DNA of 64,000 nt, taken from the NCBI RefSeq assembly GCF_016656965.1, contig NZ_CP067977.1, forward strand, positions 1,760,501 to 1,824,500. Reading direction: 5' to 3'. The notes beneath the pieces were generated by a model. The model was not told where the DNA came from. It ran no database searches and saw nothing but the letters and a program-made list of their open reading frames with translations. Numbering within the stretch: the stretch's first letter is position 1; every line of letters begins with the position of its first letter. Of the stretch, positions 44,616 to 53,240 are shown piece by piece. Made by a program: the position numbers and the translations under genes. Source of the stretch: Brevundimonas vitisensis (GTDB lineage Bacteria > Pseudomonadota > Alphaproteobacteria > Caulobacterales > Caulobacteraceae).

Positions 44616-45611
44616 TTACTGGGCCGCCGGCGCAGCCGCAGGGGCTGGCGTGGCGGCGGGAGCGGTCGGGGTGGCCGCAGGCGCGGTCGCGGCGGCGGCA
44701 TCGGCAGTCGGGGCGGCCGCCGCCGGGGCCGCAGCGGCAGGCGCGGCGGCCGGGGCTGCGCCGGCGGCGGGCGGCGGCGTCATCGAGCCGCCCTTGGAGG
44801 CAACCCAGGCCTCGAACTCGGCCTGGCTGACCACGCGGATTTCGATCGGCATGAAGGCGTGATCGACGCCGCACAGTTCCGAGCACTGGCCATAGAAGAC
44901 GCCTTCGCGCTCGGCGCGGAACCAGGTGTTGTTGACCCGGCCGGGCACGGCGTCGGTCTTCAGGCCGAAGGCCGGCAGGGCGACGGCGTGGATCACGTCC
45001 GAGGCCGTGACCAGCAGTTCGATGTTCTTGCCCACCGGCACGACCATCGGCTCGTCGGCGGCCAGGCGGTAGGGCACGCCCCGCGCACGGGCCTCGTCCT
45101 CGGGCAGCATGTTGGAAATGTATTCCGCGATGCCCTGGTCCGGATACTCATAGGCCCAGTTCCACTGGTTCCCGGTGACCTTCACGGTCAGATAGGGGTC
45201 CGGGTTGTCGTGGTATTTGAACAGCAGCTGGAACGAGAACAGCGAGATGACCACCAGGATCATCACCGGGACCACGGTCCAGATCACCTCGATCAGGGTG
45301 TTGTGGCTCCAGCGCGCGGGCGTCGGATTGGCCTTCTTGTTGTAGCGGATCACGATCCACGCCAGCAGGCCCAGCACCAGGATGCTGATGCCGAAGCACA
45401 TCGGCAGCAGGATGGCGTTGTGGAACCAGATCGCCTCATGCTTCAGCGGCGAAGCCGCCGGCTGCAGGTCGATGCCGCCTGGGGTCGGTTGCCCCATCAG
45501 GTCCTGCGCCCAGACCGGCGCAGCGGCGAAAACGGCGAGGGACGCCGAGGCGATCACGCCTCCCACAACCCCCAGGGCTCGCTTGCCCATCCCCATTCGA
45601 GACGTCCTCAT
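44616..45611 (-). CDS. ctaC: cytochrome c oxidase subunit II with Ala/Pro-rich C-terminal tail
   Basis: A 331-residue protein. A signal sequence (RALGVVGGVIASASLAVFAA) and two membrane helices precede the CuA domain. YGQCSELCGVDHAFMPIEI carries the CuA ligands, and QWNWAYEYPD is the electron-entry region. It accepts electrons from cytochrome c. Unusually, after the CuA domain it ends in about 55 residues of almost only Ala, Pro and Thr. ATG 45611 (MRTSRMGMGK) is chosen. ATG 45596 is also possible. Confidence 0.95.
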   Translation of the reverse strand: MRTSRMGMGKRALGVVGGVIASASLAVFAAAPVWAQDLMGQPTPGGIDLQPAASPLKHEAIWFHNAILLPMCFGISILVLGLLAWIVIRYNKKANPTPARWSHNTLIEVIWTVVPVMILVVISLFSFQLLFKYHDNPDPYLTVKVTGNQWNWAYEYPDQGIAEYISNMLPEDEARARGVPYRLAADEPMVVPVGKNIELLVTASDVIHAVALPAFGLKTDAVPGRVNNTWFRAEREGVFYGQCSELCGVDHAFMPIEIRVVSQAEFEAWVASKGGSMTPPPAAGAAPAAAPAAAAPAAAAPTADAAAATAPAATPTAPAATPAPAAAPAAQ

Positions 45612-45785
45612 TATGCGTTGCACGACAACCACCTGCGAGCGGGTCGCAAATGCAGGCCGGGCCTCGGAATGAGAGGCACGACCTTTGAGAGCCGGTCCAT
45701 ATCCCCCCGCTTGGCGCTTGCCAAGCGACCCGCGCCGATATCGCACGAACCATGACGCCGCAGCCCGAAGATTAAACCTTCGTCA

Positions 45786-45822
45786 TGCAATGACAGCTAC
45801 CTTGCACCGCACGATACCTTGC
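45786..45822. promoter_or_regulatory. putative PadR operator repeats
   Basis: Upstream of the PadR gene, TACCTTGC occurs twice (45798-45805 and 45815-45822). TGCAA-N11-TTGCA (45786-45806) forms an inverted repeat. They lie 34-70 bases before the GTG start, where an autoregulating PadR could bind. This is based on position and symmetry only. Confidence 0.4.
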
Positions 45823-45855
45823 GATAGACGATGGCCATCACAAGGAGAGATCGCG

Positions 45856-46224
45856 GTGCCTGAAACCATCGAGATACAGTTGAAGAAAGGGGTGCTGGGG
45901 CTTTGTGTCCTGGCCCTGCTGGCCCGGTCGGACAGCTATGCCTATGAGATCGCCGCCCGCTTGTCGGACGCCATCGATATGGGCGAAGGAACCATCTACC
46001 CGTTGATGCGGCGCATGCAGTCCGAGGGGCTGGTGGAGACCTATCTGGTCGAATCCTCGGCCGGACCGTCACGGAAATACTACAGGCTGACCTCGGCCGG
46101 CCGCGACGCTCTGCACGCCCAGACCACCGAATGGCAGGCTTTCGTTCGCGCTGTCGACGGGATCGTCGCCGAGCCCGCCGCCCAACCCAACCCAGAGACG
46201 ACTGACAGGGGAGCTGAACAATGA
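45856..46224 (+). CDS. PadR family transcriptional regulator
   Basis: A 122-residue winged-helix regulator. It has LKKGVLGLCVLALLARSDSYAYEIAARL and DAIDMGEGTIYPLMRRMQSEGLVETYLV. RKYYRLTSAGRDAL is the wing. The GTG start at 45856 is supported by an AAGGAGAG ribosome-binding site. The stop overlaps the DUF1700 gene (ATGA). PadR regulators of this type are usually encoded with and control such membrane-protein operons. Confidence 0.92.
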   Translation: MPETIEIQLKKGVLGLCVLALLARSDSYAYEIAARLSDAIDMGEGTIYPLMRRMQSEGLVETYLVESSAGPSRKYYRLTSAGRDALHAQTTEWQAFVRAVDGIVAEPAAQPNPETTDRGAEQ

Positions 46225-46811
46225 CCCGTGCCGAATTCATGGCCCGGCTGAAGCGAGGGCTGGTCGGCATGCCGACCTCGGCCGCCGCCGACATACTGAG
46301 CGACTACGAGATCCATTTCGAAGACGGCAAGGCGGCCGGGCGCAGCGAGGCCGAGGTGGCCGAGGCCCTGGGTGATCCGAACCGTCTGGCGCGCGAACTG
46401 AAGGCCGAAGCCGGCATCCGTCGCTGGAACCAGGAGCAGAACCCCTCGGCTGCGGCCGGAGCCGTCTTTGCCGTCCTGGGGCTGGGCGCGATCGACATCC
46501 TGATCCTCCTGCCCATCCTGATGAGCGTGGTCGGGATTCTGTTTGCCTTCTACATGGCCGCGCTCGGCCTGTTCATCGGGGGCGGGGGCATCATGATCGC
46601 CGGTCCGTTCGCCGGGTTCCCGGGCGGAGCCCTTGCCGCCATTCTGGGCGGCCTGGGGCTGATGGCCGCAGCCACCGCCCTGGCCGCGCTGACGACCATC
46701 CTGACCATCTGGCTGGTCAACGGCCTGGTCTGGTTCGCCCGCCTTCACTACCGCCTGCTGAAACCGGCCCTGGACGCCCAGGCCACTGACACCGCTGGAG
46801 ACCGGTCATGA
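46221..46811 (+). CDS. DUF1700 (HAAS) domain membrane protein
   Basis: A 196-residue protein. Its N-terminal HAAS domain (EFMARLKRGLVGMPTSAAADILSDYEIHFEDGKAAGRSEAEVAEALG) is the DUF1700 signature. Several membrane helices follow (IDILILLPILMSVVGILFAFY, LFIGGGGIMIAGPFAGF and others). It shares an operon with PadR and a DUF2807 protein, a widespread arrangement thought to serve envelope homeostasis. The molecular function is unknown. Confidence 0.87.
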   Translation: MTRAEFMARLKRGLVGMPTSAAADILSDYEIHFEDGKAAGRSEAEVAEALGDPNRLARELKAEAGIRRWNQEQNPSAAAGAVFAVLGLGAIDILILLPILMSVVGILFAFYMAALGLFIGGGGIMIAGPFAGFPGGALAAILGGLGLMAAATALAALTTILTIWLVNGLVWFARLHYRLLKPALDAQATDTAGDRS

Positions 46812-47572
46812 TCCGCAATCTCGTCATCGTCGCCGGGGCCAGCACGGTCCTGGCCCTGGCCAGCCTGGGCGGCGCCTTTGCCCTTGGCGCGCATGAACTG
46901 GAACAGAACGACTGGTCCTGGAAAATCGTGGACCCTGACGGTGATACGATCCGTTTCGAGCGGGTCGATCGTGCCGATCGCGGACCGGACGTCAGCCGCA
47001 CCCTGGCCTGGACCGGAGGGGACCGCCTGTCGATCGATCTGCCGGCCGAAATCACCTATGTGCAGGGACCCGAGGCCGGGGTGGTGGTCACCGGGGCCCA
47101 GGCCGTGGTCGATCAGATCAGGGTCGAGGATGGCCGCATCTTCATCGACCGCCGGAACAGCGAGGTTGTCGTCGGCTGGGGCCATCATGGAGCCTGGAGC
47201 GATCATGACGGCCTGAAGATCCGCATCACTGCGCCTTCGATCAACCAGTTCGAGCTGGCGGGTTCGGGCGAGTTGGTTCTGCGCGACTATGACCAGCCCC
47301 GGCTGGATCTCGATGTGTCGGGCAGCGGCGAGGTGAAGGCTTCCGGCACGGTGCAGACCCTGTCGGTCGACATCTCCGGTTCGGGCGAGGTCGACCTGTC
47401 CGACCTGGCGACCACCGATGCCGAGGTCGCGATCTCGGGCTCCGGCGAGGCGCGTATCGCCCCGACCGGCGCGGCCCGGATCGATATCGCCGGATCGGGC
47501 GACGTCTATCTGGAGACCCGGCCGACGTCGGTGCAGTCCGACATCTCCGGTTCGGGCGAAGTGCATCAGTAG
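46808..47572 (+). CDS. DUF2807 (GIN domain) protein
   Basis: A 254-residue protein with an N-terminal signal or anchor (VIVAGASTVLALASLGGAFA). The beta-helical GIN/DUF2807 domain shows its repeats, SGSGEVKASGTVQ, SGSGEVDLSDLA, SGSGEARIAPTG and SGSGDVYLETR. It likely sits on the outside of the inner membrane. It is coupled by ATGA to the DUF1700 gene. The family's ligand is unknown. Confidence 0.85.
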   Translation: MIRNLVIVAGASTVLALASLGGAFALGAHELEQNDWSWKIVDPDGDTIRFERVDRADRGPDVSRTLAWTGGDRLSIDLPAEITYVQGPEAGVVVTGAQAVVDQIRVEDGRIFIDRRNSEVVVGWGHHGAWSDHDGLKIRITAPSINQFELAGSGELVLRDYDQPRLDLDVSGSGEVKASGTVQTLSVDISGSGEVDLSDLATTDAEVAISGSGEARIAPTGAARIDIAGSGDVYLETRPTSVQSDISGSGEVHQ

Positions 47573-47580
47573 GGACAGGC

Positions 47581-47711
47581 CTCTCCCTCCCCTTCATGGG
47601 GAGGGAAGACCGCGCAGCGGTCCGGGTGGGGATGTCCGAAACTGCCCCACCCTGGCTCGCCCCGGACCAGGTCCGGGGCTTGCCGTCCCTCCCCATGAAG
47701 GGGAGGGAGAG
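47581..47711. repeat. 131-base element with perfect 26-bp inverted arms
   Basis: The left arm at 47581-47606 (CTCTCCCTCCCCTTCATG..) and the right arm at 47686-47711 are exact reverse complements over 26 bases. Each arm is itself nearly palindromic (CCCTCCCC..GGGGAGGG). The centre holds GACCGCGCAGCGGTC and CCCCGGACCAGGTCCGGGG hairpins. There is no ORF. It fills the spacer before tldD and looks like a REP/MITE-type element. Confidence 0.85.
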
Positions 47712-47757
47712 TGAAGTGCCGGGTGACGTCGCCGCATGCACCCCCTATCTAGGGACC

Positions 47758-49188
47758 ATGACCCTGCATGCCGCCCCTCCGCCCCTGCTCGAAACCTCGG
47801 GCGTCGACAACAGCGAAGCGCTGGAAATCCTTCAAGGGGCCCTGCACGGGGCCGATGACGGCGAACTGTTCCTTGAACGCGCCGAGAGCGAATCTCTTGT
47901 GTTCGATGACGGGCGGCTGAAATCGGCCGCCTATGACGCATCCGAGGGCTTCGGCCTTCGGGTCGTGGCGGGCGAGACCGCCGGCTATGCTCATGCCAAC
48001 GAGATTTCGGCTGCTGCCCTGCGCCGGGCCGCAGACAGCGCCGCCCTGGCCAAGGCCGGCCATCAGGCCGTGGCGGCCGAAGGTCCGCGCGCCACCAATC
48101 AGGTGCTGTATGAACCGGTCGATCCCCTGGCCTCGCCGGTGTTCTCGGACAAGGTGGCCCTGCTGAGCGAGATCGACGCCTTCGCCCGCGCACGCGATCC
48201 GCGGGTGGTGCAGGTTTCCGCCTCCATCGTTGGCGAGCGGCGCGCGATCGAGATCCTGCGCGCAGATGGCCTGACGGTGCGCGATATCCGGCCCCTCGTC
48301 CGATTGAACGTCTCGGTGACGGTCGAGCGGAACGGGCGACGCGAAAGCGCTTCGTCCGGAGCCGGCGGCCGCGCCGGGTTCGAGGCCTGGGTCGCGCCCG
48401 AGCGCTGGCAGGCCCAGGTCGACGAGGCCCTGCGTCAGGCTCTGGTTAATCTGGACGCGGTCGACTGTCCGGCCGGCGAGATGGACGTCGTCCTGGGGGC
48501 CGGATGGCCTGGCGTCCTGCTGCACGAGGCAATCGGTCACGGTTTCGAGGGCGATTTCCACCGCAAGGGGTCTTCGGTCTTCAGCGGCATGATGGGCCAG
48601 CGCGTCGCGGCGCCCGGCGTGACCGTGGTTGATGACGGCTCCATCGCCCATCGCCGGGGTTCACTGTCCGTGGATGACGAAGGCACCCCGACGTCGCGTA
48701 CCGTCCTGATCGAGGATGGCATCATGGTCGGGCTGATGCACGATCGCCTGTCCGCACGTCAGCTTGGCGCGCGGGCCACCGGCAACGGTCGCCGCCAGTC
48801 CTTTGCCCATATGCCCATGCCGCGCATGACCAATACCTTCATGGAGGGGGGCAAGGACTCCAAGGCGGACATGATCGCCTCGACCAAGCGTGGCCTCTAT
48901 GCCGCCAATTTCGGCGGCGGCCAGGTGGATATCACCAATGGCAAGTTCGTCTTCCAGTGCACCGAGGCCTATCTGATCGAGGACGGCCGGATCACCGCCC
49001 CGGTGCGCGGCGCGACCCTGATCGGGGACGGTGCCACGGCCCTGACCAACATCACCATGATCGGCGACGACTTCGCCTTTGATCCCGGCGTGGGCGTCTG
49101 CGGCAAGGCGGGACAGGGGGTTCCGGTCGGCATCGGCCAGCCGTCGCTGAAGATCGGCGGCCTGACCGTCGGCGGTACCGCCGTCTAG
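47758..49188 (+). CDS. tldD: TldD family metalloprotease
   Basis: A 476-residue protein of the U62/TldD type. The zinc motif is VLLHEAIGHGFEGDF (HExxxH, near residue 260). FSGMMGQRVAAPGVTVVDDG and RTVLIEDGIMVGLMHD are typical, and the C terminus is GKAGQGVPVGIGQPSLKIGG. With TldE/PmbA, it trims modified peptides and antitoxins in many bacteria. TldE is not in the window. ATG 47758 was chosen because upstream codons lie inside the inverted-repeat element. Confidence 0.93.
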   Translation: MTLHAAPPPLLETSGVDNSEALEILQGALHGADDGELFLERAESESLVFDDGRLKSAAYDASEGFGLRVVAGETAGYAHANEISAAALRRAADSAALAKAGHQAVAAEGPRATNQVLYEPVDPLASPVFSDKVALLSEIDAFARARDPRVVQVSASIVGERRAIEILRADGLTVRDIRPLVRLNVSVTVERNGRRESASSGAGGRAGFEAWVAPERWQAQVDEALRQALVNLDAVDCPAGEMDVVLGAGWPGVLLHEAIGHGFEGDFHRKGSSVFSGMMGQRVAAPGVTVVDDGSIAHRRGSLSVDDEGTPTSRTVLIEDGIMVGLMHDRLSARQLGARATGNGRRQSFAHMPMPRMTNTFMEGGKDSKADMIASTKRGLYAANFGGGQVDITNGKFVFQCTEAYLIEDGRITAPVRGATLIGDGATALTNITMIGDDFAFDPGVGVCGKAGQGVPVGIGQPSLKIGGLTVGGTAV

Positions 49189-49343
49189 GCGGCCACCATC
49201 GCCAAAAGGCCGCAAACATTACAGAAACGTCACCTCAAGTGATTGTATTTCTGTCGCTTATTTAATCCACCTGTCCAGCTTGTAACTGGTGGTTCGATGC
49301 GGCGACCGGCACATCCCCGTTCATGACGAGGGGAAATCGCATC

Positions 49344-51386
49344 ATGACCAAGACGATACTGCTGGCCACCACCGCCCTGATTTTCAGCGGTTCGGCCGCC
49401 CTGGCCCAAAGCGCGCCGACCACGACCACGCCTGCCGTAACGGCCGATGCCGACCAGCAGGGCGTGCTGATCTTCACGCCGGACTTCTTTGCTGATCAGC
49501 GGCCCAATACGGCGCTGGACATGGTCAATCGCGTGCCCGGCTTCTCCATTTCGGACGGGGACGGCAGCCGCGGCTTCGAAGGCTCGGTCGGAAACGTTCT
49601 GATCAACGGATCGCGTCCGGCATCCAAAAACGACGCGGGCTCCTCCGTCCTGGCGCGGACCCTGGTGTCCAATGTCGAACGGATAGAACTGATCCGGGGC
49701 GGGGCTCCCGGCATCGACATGCAGGGCTATTCCGTCGTCGTGAACGTGGTCCTGAAAAGCCAGTCCAGCCGCCAATCCATCCTCAGCTGGAACGCGGCCC
49801 TGTTCGAGGGGGGCCAGGATCTGTACGGCGCCTCCTATCAGTTCACAGCCAAGGAAGGTGACCGCAGCTGGGGCATCACCCTGTCCGACGGCATATCGAT
49901 GAACGATTCCGACGGCGTGGGCCGGGTGCGCCGCGTCGATGCCAACGGCAGTGTCCTGCGTGACGAAGCCACGGCCGACAGCAACTACGGCGGCGGGACC
50001 TCGGGCCGCGTCAACTTCGCCACCCCGCTCTTCGGTGGAAAGATCGACCTGACCGCCCGTTATGGCGTGAACGACTTCAACGCCAGCTATGTTCAGAGCG
50101 CGCCGGCGATCCTGCGCGAGAGCCTGTTCGAAGAAGAGGGCTCCAGTGGCGAATTCGGAGCCGTCTATACCCGCCCCATGGGGGACCGCCTGAGCAGCGA
50201 GACCCGCTTCATTCACGAGTTCAGCGATTTCGAGGCGGTGTCCCTGTCGCGCAATCGCGTCGGCGGCGTCGACAGCCCTGAACAGCGCTTCGCCAGCGAC
50301 GGTCAGGCGTCCGAGACCATCCTGCGCTCTTCGCTGCGCTTCGAGCAGTCCGCCGCCCTGACCCTGGAAGGCGGCGGCGAGGTTGCCTACAACCGCCTGG
50401 AGACCGACCAGGCGTTCAGCATCGGCGGCACGCCCATCCCCCTGCCCTCGGCCTCGGTGACGGTCGAGGAAACCCGGGGCGAAGTCTTCGGCAAGGGCAC
50501 ATGGCGCCCCCGCACGGACCTGACGCTTGAAGGGGGTCTGCGCGTGGAGGCCTCGACCATCACCCAGTCAGGCGACGCCGATCAGGACAAGAGCTTCGTC
50601 TTCGCCAAGCCACGCTTCCTGGTCACCTGGACCCCGATGGCCCAGACCCAGGTCCGCGTCAGGGTCGAGCGCGAGGTCGGGCAGCTGGACTTCGGCGACT
50701 TCGCCGCCTCGGCCGACCTGGACGAGGAAAACGTGTTCGGCGGCAATGCGGACCTGGAGCCAGAACAGCGCTGGATCGGCGAGGTGACGCTGGAGCGGCG
50801 CTTCCTGGACGACGGCATCGTCTCGATCGGCCTGCGGCACGATGAAATCTCCGACGTGATCGACGCCATCCCCCTGGACGACGGCTTGTCGGCGATCGGC
50901 AACATCGGTGACGGAACCCTGGACCAGCTGGCCCTGAACATCGTGCTGCCCATGGACTGGGCCGGGTTCACGGGTGGACAACTGGGCTTCCGCAACACCT
51001 GGAACAGCACCGAGGTCACCGATCCGACCACCGGCGAGGCCCGGCCGATCTCGGGCGTCCGCCGCTCCCAGGCCGTGATCAGCCTGTCGCAGGACATCAC
51101 GAGCTGGAAGCTGCAGTGGGGAGCCGCCTTCATCCCGAAGCTGGGCCAGTATTCCTATGACCCGGACCAGACCTCGGGCTTCATTGGTCACGACTATTTC
51201 GAGGCCTGGGCCGAGTACAAGCCGACTGCGACCCTGTCGATCCGGGCCCAGGTCAACATCTGGAACGACATCGAGTTCGAGCGGATCGTCTATGCCGACC
51301 GCACCACCCGCGCGGTGGACTTCATCGAGAGCCGCACTGTCGATCCGCGGACCTTCTATTCCGTTCGGCTGAGAAAGACTTTCTGA
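49344..51386 (+). CDS. TonB-dependent outer-membrane receptor
   Basis: A 680-residue protein. It has a signal peptide (TKTILLATTALIFSGSAALA), a plug domain (TALDMVNRVPGFSISDGDGS, ERIELIRGGAPGIDMQG) and a beta-barrel ending in a C-terminal Phe (FYSVRLRKTF), as usual for OMPs. It has no secretin/STN extension. It probably takes up a siderophore or a small glycan. The ligand is not predictable. The ATG at 49344 has AGGGGAAA upstream. An alternative ATG at 49323 adds 7 residues. Confidence 0.9.
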   Translation: MTKTILLATTALIFSGSAALAQSAPTTTTPAVTADADQQGVLIFTPDFFADQRPNTALDMVNRVPGFSISDGDGSRGFEGSVGNVLINGSRPASKNDAGSSVLARTLVSNVERIELIRGGAPGIDMQGYSVVVNVVLKSQSSRQSILSWNAALFEGGQDLYGASYQFTAKEGDRSWGITLSDGISMNDSDGVGRVRRVDANGSVLRDEATADSNYGGGTSGRVNFATPLFGGKIDLTARYGVNDFNASYVQSAPAILRESLFEEEGSSGEFGAVYTRPMGDRLSSETRFIHEFSDFEAVSLSRNRVGGVDSPEQRFASDGQASETILRSSLRFEQSAALTLEGGGEVAYNRLETDQAFSIGGTPIPLPSASVTVEETRGEVFGKGTWRPRTDLTLEGGLRVEASTITQSGDADQDKSFVFAKPRFLVTWTPMAQTQVRVRVEREVGQLDFGDFAASADLDEENVFGGNADLEPEQRWIGEVTLERRFLDDGIVSIGLRHDEISDVIDAIPLDDGLSAIGNIGDGTLDQLALNIVLPMDWAGFTGGQLGFRNTWNSTEVTDPTTGEARPISGVRRSQAVISLSQDITSWKLQWGAAFIPKLGQYSYDPDQTSGFIGHDYFEAWAEYKPTATLSIRAQVNIWNDIEFERIVYADRTTRAVDFIESRTVDPRTFYSVRLRKTF

Positions 51387-51390
51387 GGGG

Positions 51391-51419
51391 GGCTATCGCA
51401 CTTCGCGCGGCTTGATCGC
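51391..51419. repeat. diverged copy of the GGCCTATCGCGC.. intergenic element
   Basis: GGCTATCGCACTTCGCGCGG followed by CTTGATCGC retains the GGCTATCGC, TTCGCGC and CTTGA blocks of the element at 13.7, 27.0 and 28.2 kb. It lies 4 bases after the TonB receptor stop. Single copy. Confidence 0.45.
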
Positions 51420-51494
51420 GGGTTTGGGCCGCTGTCGGCGCTGGGCTGGGGGCTTCGGGTAGCGAGACTGCAAGGGACGGGCTAGGGATCGATC

Positions 51495-52529
51495 ATGACC
51501 GATCACGCTCCTCCTGCCCGTCACAGTCGCCGCGGCCTCTATGTGCCCCTGGTCCTGGCCCTGGTGGCCCTGGCCGGGTGGACGGGCTGGTGGTTCTGGC
51601 TGGCGCGTGAGGTCGAGACCCGGCTGGACGTCCAGGTCCAGGCTCTGCGCGATTCGGGATGGACGGTCACCCATGGCCCGGTCCAGACCAGCGGCTGGCC
51701 CTTCCGGGTCAGGGTCCAGATCGCCGATCCGGATATCGTGGCTCCGTCCGGACAGGGCCTGTCCGGCGCGGTCCTGGTGGCCGAGGCCAGTGCCTATGAC
51801 CCCGGCAAATGGGTGGTGATCGCCCCGGAAGGCCTGTCCCTGGTTCGTGGCGACAAGGGCCGCGTCGATATTCGCGGCGACGCTCTGCGGCTGAGCGCAT
51901 CCGGCTTTGCCGCACCCTTCCCGACCTTGGCGGTCGAACTGGTCAATCCTGTCTTCACGGCCCAGGCGGGGTCCGAGGCCTTTCCCATCAGCCGGGCCGG
52001 CAAGATCGAACTCTACACCCGGCCCAATGCCGCAGCTGTTGCCGACCTGGACGTGCTGTTCCGCATGACCGATGCCGAGGGACGTTCCGGCGGACCGGTC
52101 GAGGGTCTGGCGCAGAATGGGCGTCTGACAGCCCAGGTCGAAGGCGTCGTCGAGGATGCGCGAGCCCTGCGCGGCACTGACGCCGCCGGACTGTTCGCCG
52201 CCTGGACCCGGGCAGGGGGGCGTTTCTCCGGCGTTCGCGGCAGCCTGGAAGCGGGTGAGAGCCGAGCCCTGCTGTCCAGCGATCAGTTGAACGCAGGGCC
52301 CGACGGTCGACTTCAGGGCCAGATCGCCTTGAAGGCGGAGCGACCAATGTCCGCCATCGCGGGCTTGGCGCAGTCGGGCTCGGGCTCGGTCGATCGTGCC
52401 GGCGCGGCGGGGGCCGCCGCCGTATCCGCCGCGAGCGGGGATCAGGATGTGGACCTGACCATCGTCTTCCGCGATGGCCGCACCTGGCTGGGTCCCTTCG
52501 CTCTGGCCCCCGCCCCCAAGCTGTTCTGA
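51495..52529 (+). CDS. DUF2125 family protein
   Basis: A 344-residue protein. One N-terminal membrane helix (GLYVPLVLALVALAGWTGWWFWL) is followed by a long beta-rich periplasmic domain that includes VETRLDVQVQALRDSGWTVTHG and WPFRVRVQIADP, typical of DUF2125 (alphaproteobacterial). The function is unknown. It overlaps the chorismate-mutase-like gene by one base. It sits near hisC, as in other Caulobacterales. Confidence 0.83.
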   Translation: MTDHAPPARHSRRGLYVPLVLALVALAGWTGWWFWLAREVETRLDVQVQALRDSGWTVTHGPVQTSGWPFRVRVQIADPDIVAPSGQGLSGAVLVAEASAYDPGKWVVIAPEGLSLVRGDKGRVDIRGDALRLSASGFAAPFPTLAVELVNPVFTAQAGSEAFPISRAGKIELYTRPNAAAVADLDVLFRMTDAEGRSGGPVEGLAQNGRLTAQVEGVVEDARALRGTDAAGLFAAWTRAGGRFSGVRGSLEAGESRALLSSDQLNAGPDGRLQGQIALKAERPMSAIAGLAQSGSGSVDRAGAAGAAAVSAASGDQDVDLTIVFRDGRTWLGPFALAPAPKLF

Positions 52530-53212
52530 TGCTGCAGGAGCCGCCGCACGACCCAGAGCGGGCGCGTCTGGATCAGGCCGTCCGTCAGGCGGTGACGGCC
52601 CGCCTTCGCGCCGGGACCGATCCGGCCCCGGACGCCGCAGCCCTGGCCCTGCGTTCCCTCCTGACCGGATCGGATTCGGCGACGCGGGCCGTGATCCGCG
52701 CCGTCTGGGGCCGGATCGAGGCAGGACAGACGGGGGCACCGCTCGTGTGCGGCGGCCTGTCCCGCCTGCTGGCCGCCGACCGTTATGGCCTGGGCGGCCA
52801 GGTCGTGGCCGAGCCCGAAGCCGCCCTGAGCGCCATCAGCAAGGGCGGTCAGGCCCTGATCGACTTGTCGGGCGTCCGGCCCTGGTGGGGGCGCCTTCTG
52901 GCCCTGCCGCATCTGCGGATCATCGCGGGCCTGCCTGACGACCGTGCAGGCCTGCCTCAGGCGCTCATGGTCGCCGCGCGGCCAACCGGCCCGACCGGGG
53001 ACGACCGCACCTTCTGGGTCACCGATGCCAACCAGAGCGACCTTCGGATCGTCGAGGCGCTGGGCCTGGCAGGACTGGCCGCGACACCCCTTGCGTCGGC
53101 AGGCGGGTTGAAGCTGTTCATGCTGGCGGGCTATGTGCAGGCCGAGGACGCGCGGCTGACCGCCGCCCCCGGCCTGTTGAGCGGCGTGATCGGCGCAGCC
53201 CCCCAATTCTGA
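52529..53212 (+). CDS. chorismate-mutase-like protein
   Basis: A 227-residue protein. The N-terminal helical segment RLDQAVRQAVTARLRAG..ALALRSLLTGSDSATRAVIRAVWGRIE resembles the AroQ chorismate mutase fold. The later part (LLALPHLRIIAGLPDD, FWVTDANQSDLRIVEALGLAG) resembles the ACT-type/prephenate-dehydratase-linked extension. It is placed before hisC, which supports an aromatic amino-acid role. No tyrA follows here. Confidence in the exact activity is moderate. Confidence 0.6.
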   Translation: MLQEPPHDPERARLDQAVRQAVTARLRAGTDPAPDAAALALRSLLTGSDSATRAVIRAVWGRIEAGQTGAPLVCGGLSRLLAADRYGLGGQVVAEPEAALSAISKGGQALIDLSGVRPWWGRLLALPHLRIIAGLPDDRAGLPQALMVAARPTGPTGDDRTFWVTDANQSDLRIVEALGLAGLAATPLASAGGLKLFMLAGYVQAEDARLTAAPGLLSGVIGAAPQF

Positions 53213-53240
53213 TCCGCCCGCGCCATTTGAGAGGACGACC

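Noticed and set aside
47581..47711. Insertion sequence
   Set aside because: Inverted arms are present but there is no transposase ORF and the element is only 131 bases.
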